Below are positions 1-10,496 of a stretch of 64,000 nucleotides of DNA, one piece after another. The stretch's first letter is position 1; every line of letters begins with the position of its first letter. The DNA is taken from contig NC_057768.1 in assembly GCF_010389155.1 (NCBI RefSeq), positions 983,501 to 1,047,500 of the forward strand, read 5' to 3'. This DNA comes from Erigeron canadensis (lineage: Eukaryota > Streptophyta > Magnoliopsida > Asterales > Asteraceae). Both the position numbers and the translations under genes were made by a program. The notes beneath the pieces were generated by a model. That model saw only the letters and a program-made list of their open reading frames with translations, did not search any database and was not told where the DNA came from.

Positions 1-1016
1 CATACGAGCTTGATCATCAAAGAAAGAAGTACTTAGAAGATCTCATGAAAGCCAAAAGCCACAAAGCATACAAAGTTTGGAAAAACCAGTTCAAGCTGAA
101 AACTGTTGAAGTAATTTGCTTCCACTTCAAAGAATGGCGTGAACCTAGGTTTGCTAGACAGCTAATGTGGTTTGTTGTTAGACGAGAAGACGGGCGTCAG
201 TACATGTTCGGAGAAGCAAGACTTAACCTACTGTCTGGGGATGACTTGATCTTTCTCCTTCACCACTTTGGAAGTAAGCTTGTTCAACAGGATCCTGAGA
301 ATCAAGAAGCTTATTATTACGTTGTCAAGAGATATATGGATAGTCTTGTCCTTAGTCAGACTCAAAATGGGCCATCGAAAAGAAGAGAAAGAAAGTTAAC
401 CTTACTGTGCCCAATCAAAGAATCCAAGGAATCAATCTGGAGAATTTCAATACTGGTGCTATCTTTGATAATCCGAGAGGATTTGTATTCATTAGTGATC
501 AAGGACACAAAATCTTCATCAGACTTGAAGAACTTTGTAAGTACTCTAATGGGACTTTGAAATAGTGCTTCATAGTTTTTGAAAGCCTCATTGAGTTTGA
601 AGAAAATGTCAAAAAAAGGAAGAGAATTGAAAGGGTGATCAAGAAGATAAAAACAAGATTGGATCACAGAACAAGGTCTAGACGAATTCAAGAAGCAAGA
701 TTGCCTAAAGTACAAGAAGGTGTGATTCATCATCCACTGGGGATTTGGGTCAGATATTCACCAAACAATGAGCAAGGACTTCACAACATGCCCCCAGTCA
801 ATTTTGCCGACAATATCATCGAACCACCCAATCATCCTGATGATCCAAAATATCACTTTGTGCCTAAGAAATACTGGAAGGAATCAAAACCTTTCTACAC
901 GACAAACCTTTCTACACGACAAACCCGAATCATCAACAAAGAAGCGAAATAGACGCCAAAGGAAGAAGAAAAGAGCTAATCGATGATCATTTACAAAACA
1001 ACACTAAGGGGGAGAT
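1..1016 (+). pseudogene. 3' coding remnant of a Ty1/copia-like retrotransposon
   Basis: The open stretch at 45-560 encodes a basic, charged protein containing VVRREDGRQYMFGEARL and LLSGDDLIFLLHHF. From about position 385 the homologous reading moves to another frame, which reads VNLTVPNQRIQGINLENF and RGFVFISDQGHKIFIRLEEL, then passes a stop and resumes in a third frame at 635-952 (RLDHRTRSRRIQEARL). I recall this layout from the extra open reading frame downstream of pol in some Ty1/copia elements annotated in Asteraceae genomes; that link is from memory. The frameshifts mean it is not functional. It runs straight into a polypurine tract (about 1006-1016) and an LTR start, which supports the retrotransposon reading. 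The 5' part, including pol, lies outside the window. Confidence 0.6.
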
Positions 1017-1261
1017 TGTTAACTTTATATTTAGTAGTGCATGTTTTGTAAATTAGTATTTGTTATATCCTTAGTGTTTATTATGTTTAGATTAAGGGGT
1101 TTGTCTTGTAAATATTCATGTACTGGTTTGTAATTAATGAGGGGTTTTTATTACAATTAGTTTGCATATATAAACCTCTCCACATGTAATGAAATTAACC
1201 TTTTAGCCAATTAATTATTCCTTTCTCTAATACCTACATTCCCTCAAATACCTACATTCCA
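1017..1261 (+). mobile_element. 3' LTR of the copia-like element
   Basis: A purine-rich tract (AAGGGGGAGAT) ends at 1016 and is followed at once by TGTTAAC, the usual start of a copia LTR. The segment contains a TATA box (TATATAAACC near 1168) and ends in CA near 1261. The right boundary is set where homology to the DUF946 pseudogene begins and could be off by a few bases. The matching 5' LTR is outside the window, so target duplication cannot be checked. Confidence 0.6.
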
Positions 1262-2700
1262 TTCCTTATTAAAGGTTCACTACACATTTTAGCATAAATT
1301 ACAGCATCCTTCTCCATTCCTATTAGCAAGTAAACCGTGGGCCCGTAATGGCTAATCAGCGCCTCTACTTGCTCTAAATTGGGCATTGCTTGCAGATTGG
1401 GGTTCAAATTTCTCAAGCAACGGAGAGCCGGCACCTCACCAGTGTCAAAGATATCTCCCACCATACTAGCACCTTTAACAGAAGTCAAAACACGGCGGAG
1501 TGTTGTTGTTTCTGGAAGACGACACCGCCGCTCGGGCAACAAGAAGGTAGCCATTAACAAGTTGTCTTAGATTTGTTGACTGAGAATGGTGACCAAAAAT
1601 GTGGAAGCCATCGGGTACAGACACGGGTTTAAAAAATGACAGACCATCGTTAGTTGAATAATCTCAAAATATATAATATATATAAAAGAGAAAGCTTAAT
1701 TCATAATTAGAGAAGTATGGACTTTTAAATGAAACTTTTAATTAGAATCATTAGATCAAACGATGATGTCATATACTTTATTTAAATTTTTTTAGATTTA
1801 ATTTATTTTAATAATCTTAAATTATTATTATTTCCTTATTTAAGTTTGTAGACATTAATAATTATTTTTTTTATTTATATAATTATGGCAAGTAATATTT
1901 TTATATTTACATCATTTTTATCTTTAAAATTAATTTTTAATTTTTTTACAATAAAAATTTTCCTTTTTAATGTAATATGTTTTTATTAAATTATATTTTT
2001 GTAAAGGATTTTTATCATATAACGAATAAATTTTGGTTATAGGGATTTTTGTATAAAATTTTTTTTTTATCATATAACGTTTTTATTAAATCAATGTTTT
2101 GAAAACCAGTCCGGATATTAAACCGACCTTCTTAATAAAGAACTAAAAAACAAATATGGAGTCTATAGTAAGGTATAATGGTATGAAAATTGCAATGATG
2201 TTATGAATAATTTTAAGTTAGATTTACACAACATGCGATATATAGATTGATATTTAAATTGCTTAGTAATTTTCGTATATAACTAAGTTATTCGAGCAAA
2301 ACGTTAAAACACAAGTACAATAACAATGCAGACATATTTGGATGAATGAAAGACATCCAAAGAAACAAAAACCCTACTTAGCGAGACCTCTAATAGATGA
2401 TGTATCAATTTTTCATTTGTCTGGTCACTGTTAATCGAAATCTAAACAATCACTAATGTAACTTCATGTTTTTTAGTGGTTTAATTCTTACCTGGTTAAA
2501 TACTTATCAACACATGATATTTATAAAAATTTAACATGTAACTAACTATATATGTTTCCCGCGTATTACGTGGGCAATAATCTAGTTATATGGTAAGTAA
2601 GAAGATATATATTGGCAATCTCTAATTCTCCAATGTTTATTATTCCAGTAGCGAAACCACCTGCTTGTGCAATAGCAAACATACAAAAATCGATAAAAAT
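1262..2700 (-). pseudogene. DUF946 (Vps62-like) gene remnant, disrupted by two transposons
   Basis: On the minus strand three blocks appear in the right order for a plant DUF946 protein. Block one (about 2663-2608) reads GGFATGIINIGELEIANI. Block two (about 1650-1535) reads TNDGLSFFKP, then SVPDGFHIFGHHSQSTN and VNGYLLVAR. Block three, in another frame (1480-1262), reads LRCLRNLNPNLQAMPNLEQV and then VEALISHYGPTVYLLIGME. These match the family's GGFATG.INLGELQV, SSIPDGFHILGHYSQ and CLKN.N..L.AMPNL.QVEAL regions. A frameshift lies between blocks two and three. A 924-bp Helitron sits between blocks one and two, and the copia LTR cuts the gene after block three, so about the C-terminal two thirds of the protein is missing. 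The DUF946 assignment is strong; the function of the family is poorly known. Confidence 0.75.
1662..2585 (+). mobile_element. Non-autonomous Helitron, family 3, copy 1
   Basis: The segment starts TCTCAAAATATATAATATAT after an A (1661). It ends with a hairpin (CCCGCGTATTACGTGGG, about 2558-2574), seven bases, then CTAG before a T (2586). This is the Helitron grammar A|TC...hairpin...CTRR|T. There are no inverted terminal repeats and no target duplication. It shares its start style, an ATTAGATCAAA block and its 3' hairpin with the copy at 43000-45243. It encodes no Rep/helicase protein. It lies in the coding part of the DUF946 remnant. Confidence 0.7.
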
Positions 2701-2920
2701 AAAAAATATGGCATTGGATGATCTAAGCACGTAGGCTATAAAAGAAACATACAAACTTTACCAATCTGGATTTTGTATAAAATACATACAAAATCGGAAT
2801 AAAGGGAAGGGAAAAACAAGAATGCAGCTAGAAGCATGCTGCTTCTAAATATTCCTCCCGTTTTTCAGGTGTGTGAATATAAATCTCTTCACCCCTGAAA
2901 ATAATATAAATCTCATATAT
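2701..2920. other. Intergenic, nothing recognised
   Basis: This short AT-rich stretch lies between the DUF946 remnant and a Helitron remnant. It may hold upstream sequence of the DUF946 gene. I see no coding or repeat structure that I can name. Confidence 0.4.
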
Positions 2921-3330
2921 ATAGCGTTGTACCCGTGCGATGCAGCGGGAAATAAGAAAAAAACGCCGGTGGTTTGATGGTGGTTTGTGGGGCGGCGACG
3001 ATGAAAAAGAAAAAAAAATAAGCCGGCGGCAGTGGATGGTTGTTTGATGGTGGTTTTGGGGGCGGTGGTGGATGGTGTTTATGGGGGATAGCGTACATAG
3101 AAGGTGGATTGCGGCGGTGGATGGTAGTATTTGGGGCGGTGGTGGATGGTGTTTATGGGGGGAGAAAATTAGAGAAGGGGGGAGGGAGAGAAAATCGAAA
3201 ATCGGATGAACGTATGTGTGTGTAATGAGCGTGAAAGAGAAAAAAATAGGGTAGTGTAAATTAAGAGAGCATAAAAGACATTTTAAAGGTAGAGATGTAT
3301 AATATGTATTTGTTATCTGGGATTAAGTCT
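2921..3330 (-). mobile_element. Degenerate Helitron of family 1 with internal G-rich tandem repeat
   Basis: Read on the minus strand, the end at 2921 resembles the family 1 terminus: GCATCGCACGGGTACAACG then CTAT in place of CTAG. The interior (2960-3170) holds G-rich copies of GGGGCGGTGGTGGATGGTG (near 3058 and 3133), typical of the GGTGGTG interior of other copies here. The 5' end is not clear and the right limit is approximate. The long open frames in this stretch come from the repeat and are not genes. Confidence 0.45.
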
Positions 3331-3652
3331 ATTCTCATCAACAAAAGTTTGCTGTTTAAGAATTTGAGGTATAAATATTCCAAGTTTTTGCCGTTTTAAT
3401 ACCAGTTTTTTGTTTTTTTGCCGTTTTTAATACCAGTTTTTTGTTTTTTTGGATAGATAAAGTTACAAATTAGCTCATGTTTTGTGATTAGATCTTATAT
3501 TTTGCTTGGAATTTCGGAAACATAGCCGGAAGTTGATGGAAGTGGTGTGTTTTTGGGTGGTTTTGTGAAGTGCTACCAAGAATTTGTTTTCAATTGTTTC
3601 TACCCAAAAAGATAATAAGAGAGAGAGAGAGGGACAAACGTAGCAGAGGGAG

Positions 3653-3775
3653 AGTGATATATCTACATCAATTTTTAGCCAACTACAACAATCGCATATA
3701 TTTTACAGCACAGTATACAACTGTTTAATGCATGGATTGTTGTGAATGGCTAAATTTACTTGTAGATATATCACT
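3653..3775. mobile_element. Short Mutator-type MITE with 9-bp target duplication
   Basis: Inverted ends AGTGATATATCTACA and TGTAGATATATCACT face each other about 120 bp apart. Adding the flanking GGAG/TTCC bases, the element is bracketed by GTAGCAGAG on both sides (3641-3649 and 3779-3787). A 9-bp direct duplication with inverted ends is the mark of Mutator-like transposition. No coding capacity. Confidence 0.75.
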
Positions 3776-3789
3776 TCCGTAGCAGAGAT

Positions 3790-4589
3790 GACAAAAAATA
3801 AAATAAAAGAAGTTCAAAGGTTGTGGTCCCCACATATATGTTAAAATAAAAAGAGTTTTGTTAGCAACAGCCCTTAGGGTTGTCAGTAAAAACTAATTGG
3901 GTGCATTAAAATTTGTACCTTGGTATTAGAATAATCAAGAGGGCGATTTTTAATATATAATGTACAAATTTTTAAGCATATAATATGTTGTTAGTGACAA
4001 CCTTTAGGGTTTTTCAAATAAAAAAAAAACATGTATGAAGGCGCTAAAAACCTAGCACGGTTTTTAATCCATATATATAGGAATATATAGAATTCGAGTA
4101 TATCAGGATTCGATTGCACTATGTAATTGGTGTTTGGAGACACCATGCTCTCTCTCTCTATAAAGCTAAACAAAACCACCCCTAATTCCCTAATAAAAAA
4201 AAAGAAACAGGACGAGTTTGGATTCGAAATTGTTTTCTTTTTTAACATCAGGTAAACACCTCCCCAACTTTGTATTTATTAATTTATAATATATATATAT
4301 ATTAGTTAATCGGTGGAATAATCTTAAAGAGTACATTAATATGATGTTGATCGCCGTTTAAGGTACCAGATCCATGGATCTAGGTTGGAACATGTTGGTT
4401 GGTATATATCGATAAGTTTGTTTTTTAATTCTTTTACTTTTCTCTTTTATTCCAATTTTTCCAATTTATTTTAAATTAATAAAAACCATGGGCAATGGAT
4501 GCGGTTGGATGGGTGTAAATAAATATATTTTGAATTGCGTAAATAATTTCGTATTATTATTATTTATATTATTAATTAATGTTAATATT
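3790..4589. other. Intergenic, upstream of F-box remnant
   Basis: AT-rich sequence. The open frame that enters the F-box remnant starts at 4488, but its first 30 or so residues look like random AT-rich translation. No F-box coding exon is visible here. A TATA-rich run sits near 4290. Confidence 0.35.
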
Positions 4590-5383
4590 GACCCTACTCT
4601 GCTAAGGTATCACCGTGATGACACACCCATCGAAAGTTTTATTCTTCATTACAACGTTAGGAACAAGAAGTTGGCTTTTCTTGCTGAAAAGTGGATTCAG
4701 CTTTTGTCTCCCAAAACTTGTCTCAAAGAGCTCTCCCTTGGGATTGATTCGTTTACATTGCCAGATGAGACATTATATGGTCAACATCTAAACATGTTAA
4801 GTGTAACTAAACGTGATCCCACAACCAATTCCCTTTGGATCTGTAATAGCAATAATGCGTTGATCAAATGTGTGTTCCTTCGTGTGCTAGACTTGACGCA
4901 GGTGAACATAAGTCAACAAGTACTTGATAACTTGTTGTCCAGTTGTTGCTTGCTTGAGATAATTAAGCTTGATTGTTGTCAAGGCTTCAAAACGGCCAAG
5001 TTTAAAAATCTTTGTTTTCTTCGGGAACTGGAAATAACTACATTAGAAGAGGATGATTTTTTGGAAATAGATCATGTCCCTAGTCTTCACTTGTTTCGTT
5101 ACACCTCAATATTGAGCAAGCCCCTGCCCTTCAACTTGGATGCAGTAGGACGCGTGGCACACTTACATATAGCTGGTGTATTCTTTTTTCAACACTATCA
5201 AATTGAAGTTCCCTTTTCTACAGAGTATGTTAATCGGAGAATTTCGTTATCACAAGTGCTTCATTGGAGAGGTTGACCATAAGGGTATCAGCGGATGCTG
5301 TCAATTTTAGAGGTGGGAATATAGTACCTAGTATCTCGTTTCCCAGCACTGCTCCTGATCAAGTTAAGCTTACATTTAACTGA
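4590..5383 (+). pseudogene. F-box/LRR protein remnant (FBL/FBD type), F-box missing
   Basis: The plus-strand frame ending at 5276 encodes leucine-rich repeats: RYHRDDTPIESFILHYNV, PKTCLKELSLGIDSFTLPDE, VFLRVLDLTQVNISQQVLDN and LLEIIKLDCC. These line up block by block with the intact F-box/LRR gene at 61433-62638 (YRRHNIPFVTFGLDFDV, CLKELYLCISLDD, VNLRVLKLCRVNIGAEVLDS). The first roughly 60 residues, which hold the F-box in that gene, have no counterpart. At 5276 the frame stops, but in the next frame the homology continues as SLERLTIRVSADAV and IVPSISFPSTAPDQVKL up to a TGA at 5381-5383. About 50 residues are also lost before that point. An F-box protein without its F-box cannot join an SCF ubiquitin ligase, so this is most likely a pseudogene. 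An F-box exon lying further upstream is possible, but I did not find it. Confidence 0.7.
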
Positions 5384-6087
5384 AAGATTCATGTTAAACT
5401 TGGAGCACCATTCACACATGTGTTTATGGACGCTTCAGCTCAAGCTCTAAGTAGTTAATAGTCTTTGTTTGATTCCTGATTTCTAGTATAAGTATTTCTG
5501 TTTTGATTTTCCTTAATTTATTCTAGGTAGTGGGTTACTGGACGTTGTAGTCTTATGCTAATGTAAGTTGCTGTAGTACGCATTCAGTTTTCAGTTTATC
5601 ATACAAGTACCAGAAATGCTTTCCCCTTTCGAGCAATCCTTTCTCTTCTAATAGTTCCTGTGTGTAGTGTTATTGTTCCCCTTATATTGCTTGAAGACCC
5701 ACTCTGTTTTACATAGATCACATAGCGGCTTTGTCAACAATTGGACTACACAGTTGCAAAGTTGCAATCAATACATATTGCAGAACGTTTACACTTGCGT
5801 GCAAAGTTGCAAACAGAAACCATAAAACATGGATAGTTAGATATTACATGCATAGCAGCCAAAATATAGAAGCATCACTGCAGCAGTCACTATCAGTATG
5901 TTTAACATGCTACATTAGCAAAACTAGATTATATTGCTAAAATATAATGCAACAAAAATATTTTTCCTCATCAATACGGTTATGTTCATCTTCTTAACTC
6001 CTTTCAGAGTTGCACTTGTCTGAATGTGTTCTGGTTTCTGTTTAGTCAAATATCTTCTTGACTTGGACCATGTTCTTTAGTATAAAA
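5384..6087. other. 3' flank of F-box remnant
   Basis: This mixed-composition sequence is less AT-rich than its surroundings and probably includes the old 3'-UTR of the F-box remnant. The open frame at 5731-5940 shows no recognisable domain and I do not call it a gene. Confidence 0.35.
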
Positions 6088-7105
6088 CTAGATTTTAGAC
6101 CCGTGTCCAACACTGGACACAGGACTTGCGATATTATCTTCATACATTTAATAATTGAAGTCATAAAAGTTTACAATTTTGAAGATATATATGATTCTAA
6201 GTGTTATACTTTGTAAGTTGTTATACAATAATTACATGAGACATATTGATGGATTTGTTTGTCATAGTCATTCCACAAGGCAAATGTTACAATATTTTAT
6301 ATATTATAATCCTTTTTTGAAACCAGTTATACTCATAATGTGATATTAAACATACTTGTGAAAAATTAGAGAAAAATCGAGAGTTGTGATTGACCAATAA
6401 ACAAACTAATTAAATGATGAAATATTATAAAAAATATTCTCAAGTTGATGGGACTAAATATTATAAAAAGTATAATTTAAGTATTTAGGCTAAAAAATAT
6501 AAGTTATTGATGGAAAACAAAAAAGTGTAAATTAGTGAGATTTTTGCTACAAAAATTAATAATGATTATTAGGATTATGATGACAAAAGCGAGAATCAAT
6601 TTGACGAAATATCAACACATGGGGCTTACGATTTTATCAATATTAGATGTTTTTATTACAATTTAGAACATAATATACTATTTTGAATAAAAATTGATCG
6701 ATATATCAACACTTTGAGTTTTATATTAAAATATTTTTTTCAAATATATTCATCGAAGTTGTCTTAAAATGTTAATATATTTACATCAAATAAATTAATT
6801 AATTTTATGTTTATATGATAAAACATAATATTGAATATATATTAGTTATTATTCAATTGGATATATATATATATAGAGATTATTTTTTTGGATAAATATT
6901 AACTATTATTTTATTAGATATATATTAATAATTATTATTTATTTAATATATTAAAATTATTGGGTAAAAAGTGTAAATTTGTGATGGAAAACAAAAAAGT
7001 GTAAATTAAAGTCAAAATTGAAAACAATTGTCAACTTTTAAAAAATCGAGAGCTGTGATTGGTTGATAATTTATTAGAGTAACTGTGTTTTAGTATAATA
7101 AAAGA
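6088..7105 (-). mobile_element. Non-autonomous Helitron, family 2
   Basis: On the minus strand it starts TC after an A (7106 side), with TCTTTTATTATACTAAAAC, and ends in the hairpin CCTGTGTCCAGTGTTGGACA followed by CGGGTCTAAAAT and CTAG at 6091-6088, with a T next. The same end occurs at 7273, 10496, 19035 and 28160. The interior has the family's repeated phrase AATTTACACTTTTT (minus strand). It is non-coding. Confidence 0.7.
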
Positions 7106-7272
7106 TTGCTAACATAAAAGAGATTTGGGTCTCACATTTTCTTGACTCGGACCTCTCATACCATAGTTGTTTTTTAAAGAGGTTTATGTCTGAATTTGAA
7201 TAGCATTTTTGAATGTTTAGAGGTGGTTCAAATGTCTAAAATCTGGATTATTATAGTTTGTTTTAGTAAAAA

Positions 7273-7680
7273 CTAGATTTTAGACTCGTGTCCAACACTC
7301 GACACTGACTTACAACATTATCAATAGTGAATCTTCATACATTCAACTTATAGAAGTTTGTAATTTCAAAGTTAAAGAAATACGTAAAAGCTAACTGTTT
7401 TTCAAATGTCAAGAATGTTAGTGTATATAAAGCAAAATAATGTGATAAATGGACATTTAAAGCATATATCTTCTTTCATCTTTTGCAAAGTTGTTGATGC
7501 GTTCAAACGAACAAATTTCAATTTATACGTGATAAACCTTGTTCGCATTTTTATTTGAATCTATATGAATATATTTCTATGATCATTCACTTCAATTTAT
7601 ACGTGATAAACCTTGTATATGACTAATAATACGGTTACTTTTTATTCTAAATAATAATGGAAGATTTACATATATATCTC
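7273..7680 (-). mobile_element. Truncated family 2 Helitron 3' end
   Basis: The 3' hairpin and CTAG of family 2 are present at 7273-7310 on the minus strand, after an A on the plus strand (7272). The interior resembles the last few hundred bases of the copy at 17469-19035. I cannot find the 5' end. The right limit is approximate. Confidence 0.5.
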
Positions 7681-7905
7681 ATTATTGAGATATAATTACA
7701 TATTTGTTCAAAGCATGCTTTAAAAATATTGTATTTATACATAAAAAATTTGCAGTTTGGATTGATATGTAATTATGTCCCTATGATTATATTACGATCA
7801 AGAAAAAAAGACATAATGAGGAAGTAGCCTATGTATTACATACAAATATACCACACATACGGTATCGTATAAGGGATTTTTTTATTTTGTTTGTATTTTT
7901 TGATA

Positions 7906-9292
7906 GGATTTTGCAAACCATAGCCCCATGGTTATGGTTAAGCATTCTATTTTTGTAATATTCTCCATTAAATGCCATCATTATTAATTTTATAAAGATC
8001 TTTAATTTATCTAATTATAGTAACTTGTTAATAATTCAATATTGATCTTTTTAATTTACACATTCTTATAATTTATAGAAAACATAATAGCCATGCATGT
8101 TTCAATGATTAACCCTTATTGAGAAAAAGAATACAAATCATTCATCCATTAGGAGTCATCACTTTTACTAGGTACCATCTCGTCTCTCTTTTCTTTAAAA
8201 CTTTTGTACGTATATTTTATTAGCGGTATGCTGTCATGCTATCTTTTATTTATTCATATTTAATTTGTTTATGCACATTCTTGAATGTCACACTAGTTTT
8301 AATTCTAATGTTTTATGGTTATATACAACAGTATTGAGTCATGCGTAATATTGATCTGAATAGTATTCCAAATGAGAGTGAGGATGAACTATTGATTGAC
8401 CAACTATTTGAGAATGAGCCTTTTGTTGGCCAAACCTTTTCGACCTTTGAAGAGGCACACATATTCTACAAAAACTATACCATACAACATGGTTTTTCAA
8501 TTTGCAAAGATCGATCTGCAAAAAATTAAAATGATATGGTTGTAAGACGTGACATATATTGTCATCGCAGAGGGAAGAAACCATTAAAACAACTTGACCC
8601 TTCAAAAGATCAAAGAAATAGAGAGTCTATACGATGTGAATGCAATGCTCATATACGTCTTATTTTAAAAAAGAGTTTTGATATATTTCCCGAAGAATGG
8701 CATATTACGACATTCGTTAAGGATCACAATCATGAATTACTTTCACAAGAAGAACTGCGTTTCCTTCCTGTTAACTACGTCATCACTCAAGAGGATGAGC
8801 ATGAGATTTTGTTATACAAAAAGGCTGGACTTAATGTACGACAAATTATTCAAGTGATGGAGCTTAAAAAACAAGTGAAACATGGTGATCTTTCATTCAT
8901 TGAAAAAGATATTCGAAACTTATTTGTAAAAGTGAGAAAAATGCTTGGAGCGTTATTTTATGATTGAGTTTTATTTTTCTTTGAAAATAATTCGACACAA
9001 TGTAGGTACTTATCTTTTGGAACTAGATGTTATTTGATTGGCTCTGTTCTCTTGTTTTAATGCAATGTTTTATTCTGTGAATTTTCGTTTTTTATGATCT
9101 CGCATTTTCCGTCTACACAATTTATATCCTAGTGCTTTATAATGGAGGATAGTTAATATCGAATAATTAATAGGCTACTATAATTAAATAAGTTATATTC
9201 TTTATAAAATTAATAATGATAATATTTAATGGAGAATATTACAAATATAGAATACTTAACCATAGACATGAAGACTATAGTTAGCAAAACCC
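7906..9292 (+). mobile_element. Mutator-like element (MULE) carrying a FAR1 domain
   Basis: Long terminal inverted repeats face each other. The left end is GGATTTTGCAAACCATAG and the reverse complement of the right end is GGGTTTTGCTAACTATAG. They keep matching for about 170 bp, through GGTTAAG.ATTCTAT.TTTG, AATATTCTCCATTAAAT and ATTATTAATTTTATAAAG. Nine-base flanks TTTTTGATA (7897-7905) and TTTTGGATA (9293-9301) match at 8 of 9 positions, fitting a Mutator target duplication. The only coding region is the FAR1-domain frame at 8341-8967. No transposase domain (MULE/SWIM) is left, so the element is non-autonomous. FAR1/FHY3 proteins are known to descend from MULE transposases, which fits. Confidence 0.8.
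8341..8967 (+). pseudogene. FAR1 DNA-binding domain gene, short, with one in-frame stop
   Basis: In one frame from ATG at 8341 the sequence encodes MRNIDLNSIPNESEDE, then VGQTFSTFEEAHIFYKNYTI, typical of the start of a FAR1 domain. It continues past a TAA at 8527-8529 in the same frame with VVRRDIYCHRRGKKP, SIRCECNAHIRLIL and WHITTFVKDHNHELL, which carry the Cys-Cys-His-His zinc-binding pattern (WRKY-GCM1 type). It ends at TGA 8965-8967 after KKQVKHGDLSFIEKDIRNLF. That is 208 codons against about 500-800 for full FAR1-related proteins; the MULE transposase and SWIM zinc finger are absent. It is enclosed by MULE inverted repeats, so it is a transposon gene and not a host FRS gene. If the stop is a real mutation the product is dead, but translation could start again at Met 8536 and give a 143-aa partial domain. 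Confidence 0.8.
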
Positions 9293-9301
9293 TTTTGGAT
9301 A

Positions 9302-9470
9302 ATTATCTTTAGAAAAGAATTCCTAATCACTAAAACATTATGTTGTAGTTACCAAAAAAAATTATTTATTTATATAGATAAATCATTTGTTTTATTTGTT
9401 AAATTTTTAAGTCAAATAACTAAATTGATAACATTGTTTAAAACTTTAAACAAATTAAAACACACATTGA
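9302..9470. other. Short intergenic spacer
   Basis: AT-rich spacer between the MULE and a Ty3/gypsy LTR. Nothing recognised. Confidence 0.4.
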
Positions 9471-9860
9471 TGATGTACCCGCTACCACACAGGCTAATCC
9501 CAACCTAGGGTAATACGTAAGAAGGCTACGGACTAAGAAATCACCCAAGGCTTAACGCAGCCTGGGTTAAAGAAGATAAGCACAAAAGAGATATCACCAT
9601 ATCGTTTCCTTAAATAGTGGAAATTGTTACTAAAGATGAAAAAGGAGATTACGCGTAGGGAGACTTCTTCTCCACGAAAACCACTATCAAAGGAGGGAAA
9701 CCCCTAAATCATCTAAGAACACACATCACGGTGAAAAACCCTAAGCAACAATAACACACACTAATCGGCATACAAAGGAGGAATACTCCTACCAACTGGG
9801 AATCGCCAACAAACCATTCTAAACACCTTAAATCATCATACTGAATCAGATGTACAAACA
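9471..9860 (+). mobile_element. LTR of a Ty3/gypsy element
   Basis: The segment starts TGATGTACCC and ends ACAAACA. It is less AT-rich than its surroundings, as is common in gypsy LTRs. Two bases after it comes TGGCGCCATCCGCGGGAC (9863), which resembles the primer-binding site just inside many plant Ty3/gypsy elements. I saw no second LTR in the window, so the element is truncated. Confidence 0.6.
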
Positions 9861-10330
9861 ATTGGCGCCATCCGCGGGACGCCCAGTCTCTACCAACACA
9901 AACTTCACAAAAAAGAAAAACCCAAAACTTTTTCTTTTCCTTCACTTCAATTCCCTATAGCGAGACTAAATTCCCAATATGTACACCACAATAGAAAGTA
10001 ATTAAACAACCACCAAGCGAACAGATCCAGAAGATTCACAAATCCCGTCAAGAGATCTGTGTTTTCCCGCTCTGGAAAATGTGAAAGCTAGCAAAGACCC
10101 GCTAATAATACACGCACAGATATTCAATATCTCTCTGCGAAGGGTATACATCGATAACGGAAGCGAATGTGACATTATATATTTATATATGAACACTTTT
10201 TCCTACAATTACCAGAGGCGATTAAGGCAAGAATGATGAAACCTGCGGGCCTGGTCGCAGAATTCACCGGAGACCGAGTATGGCCCTTGTGGGAAATAGA
10301 TCTAGATTTCACACTGGGGGACCAATATGA
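9861..10330 (+). pseudogene. Ty3/gypsy leader and aspartic protease fragment
   Basis: After the primer-binding site comes a leader. From about 10105 the plus strand then encodes QIFNISLRRVYIDNGSECDI and IYLYMNTF; VYIDNGS resembles the active-site D-x-G region of a retroviral-type protease. A one-base shift later the frame reads FLQLPEAIKARMMKPAGLVA and EFTGDRVWPLWEIDLDFTLG, a stretch typical of gypsy elements between protease and reverse transcriptase. It ends in a stop where the family 2 Helitron end begins. gag, reverse transcriptase and integrase are missing, so this is a dead internal deletion product. Confidence 0.65.
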
Positions 10331-10496
10331 ACTTTATACATAATTCATGTTATCTCTCAATTAAAAAGGTATATTTTTTTCAATTTCAATGTTACTTTGT
10401 GTAATAATAATTCTCATAGTTGTAATTATCAAAGCATCCAATATTAATAATGTCGTGAGTTTCGTGTTTAGTGTTGGACACGGGTCTAAAATCTAG
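10331..10496 (+). mobile_element. Truncated family 2 Helitron 3' end
   Basis: The plus strand ends with GTGTTTAGTGTTGGACACGG, GTCTAAAAT and CTAG (10493-10496), followed by T, identical in grammar to the copies ending 19035 and 28160. Upstream ATCTCTCAATTAAAAAGGTA matches the same position in those copies. The 5' part is lost in the gypsy fragment. Confidence 0.6.

Noticed and set aside
2913..3225. Open frames on both strands, proline- or glycine-rich
   Set aside because: They arise from a G-rich tandem repeat inside a Helitron remnant, with no domain and no coding pattern.
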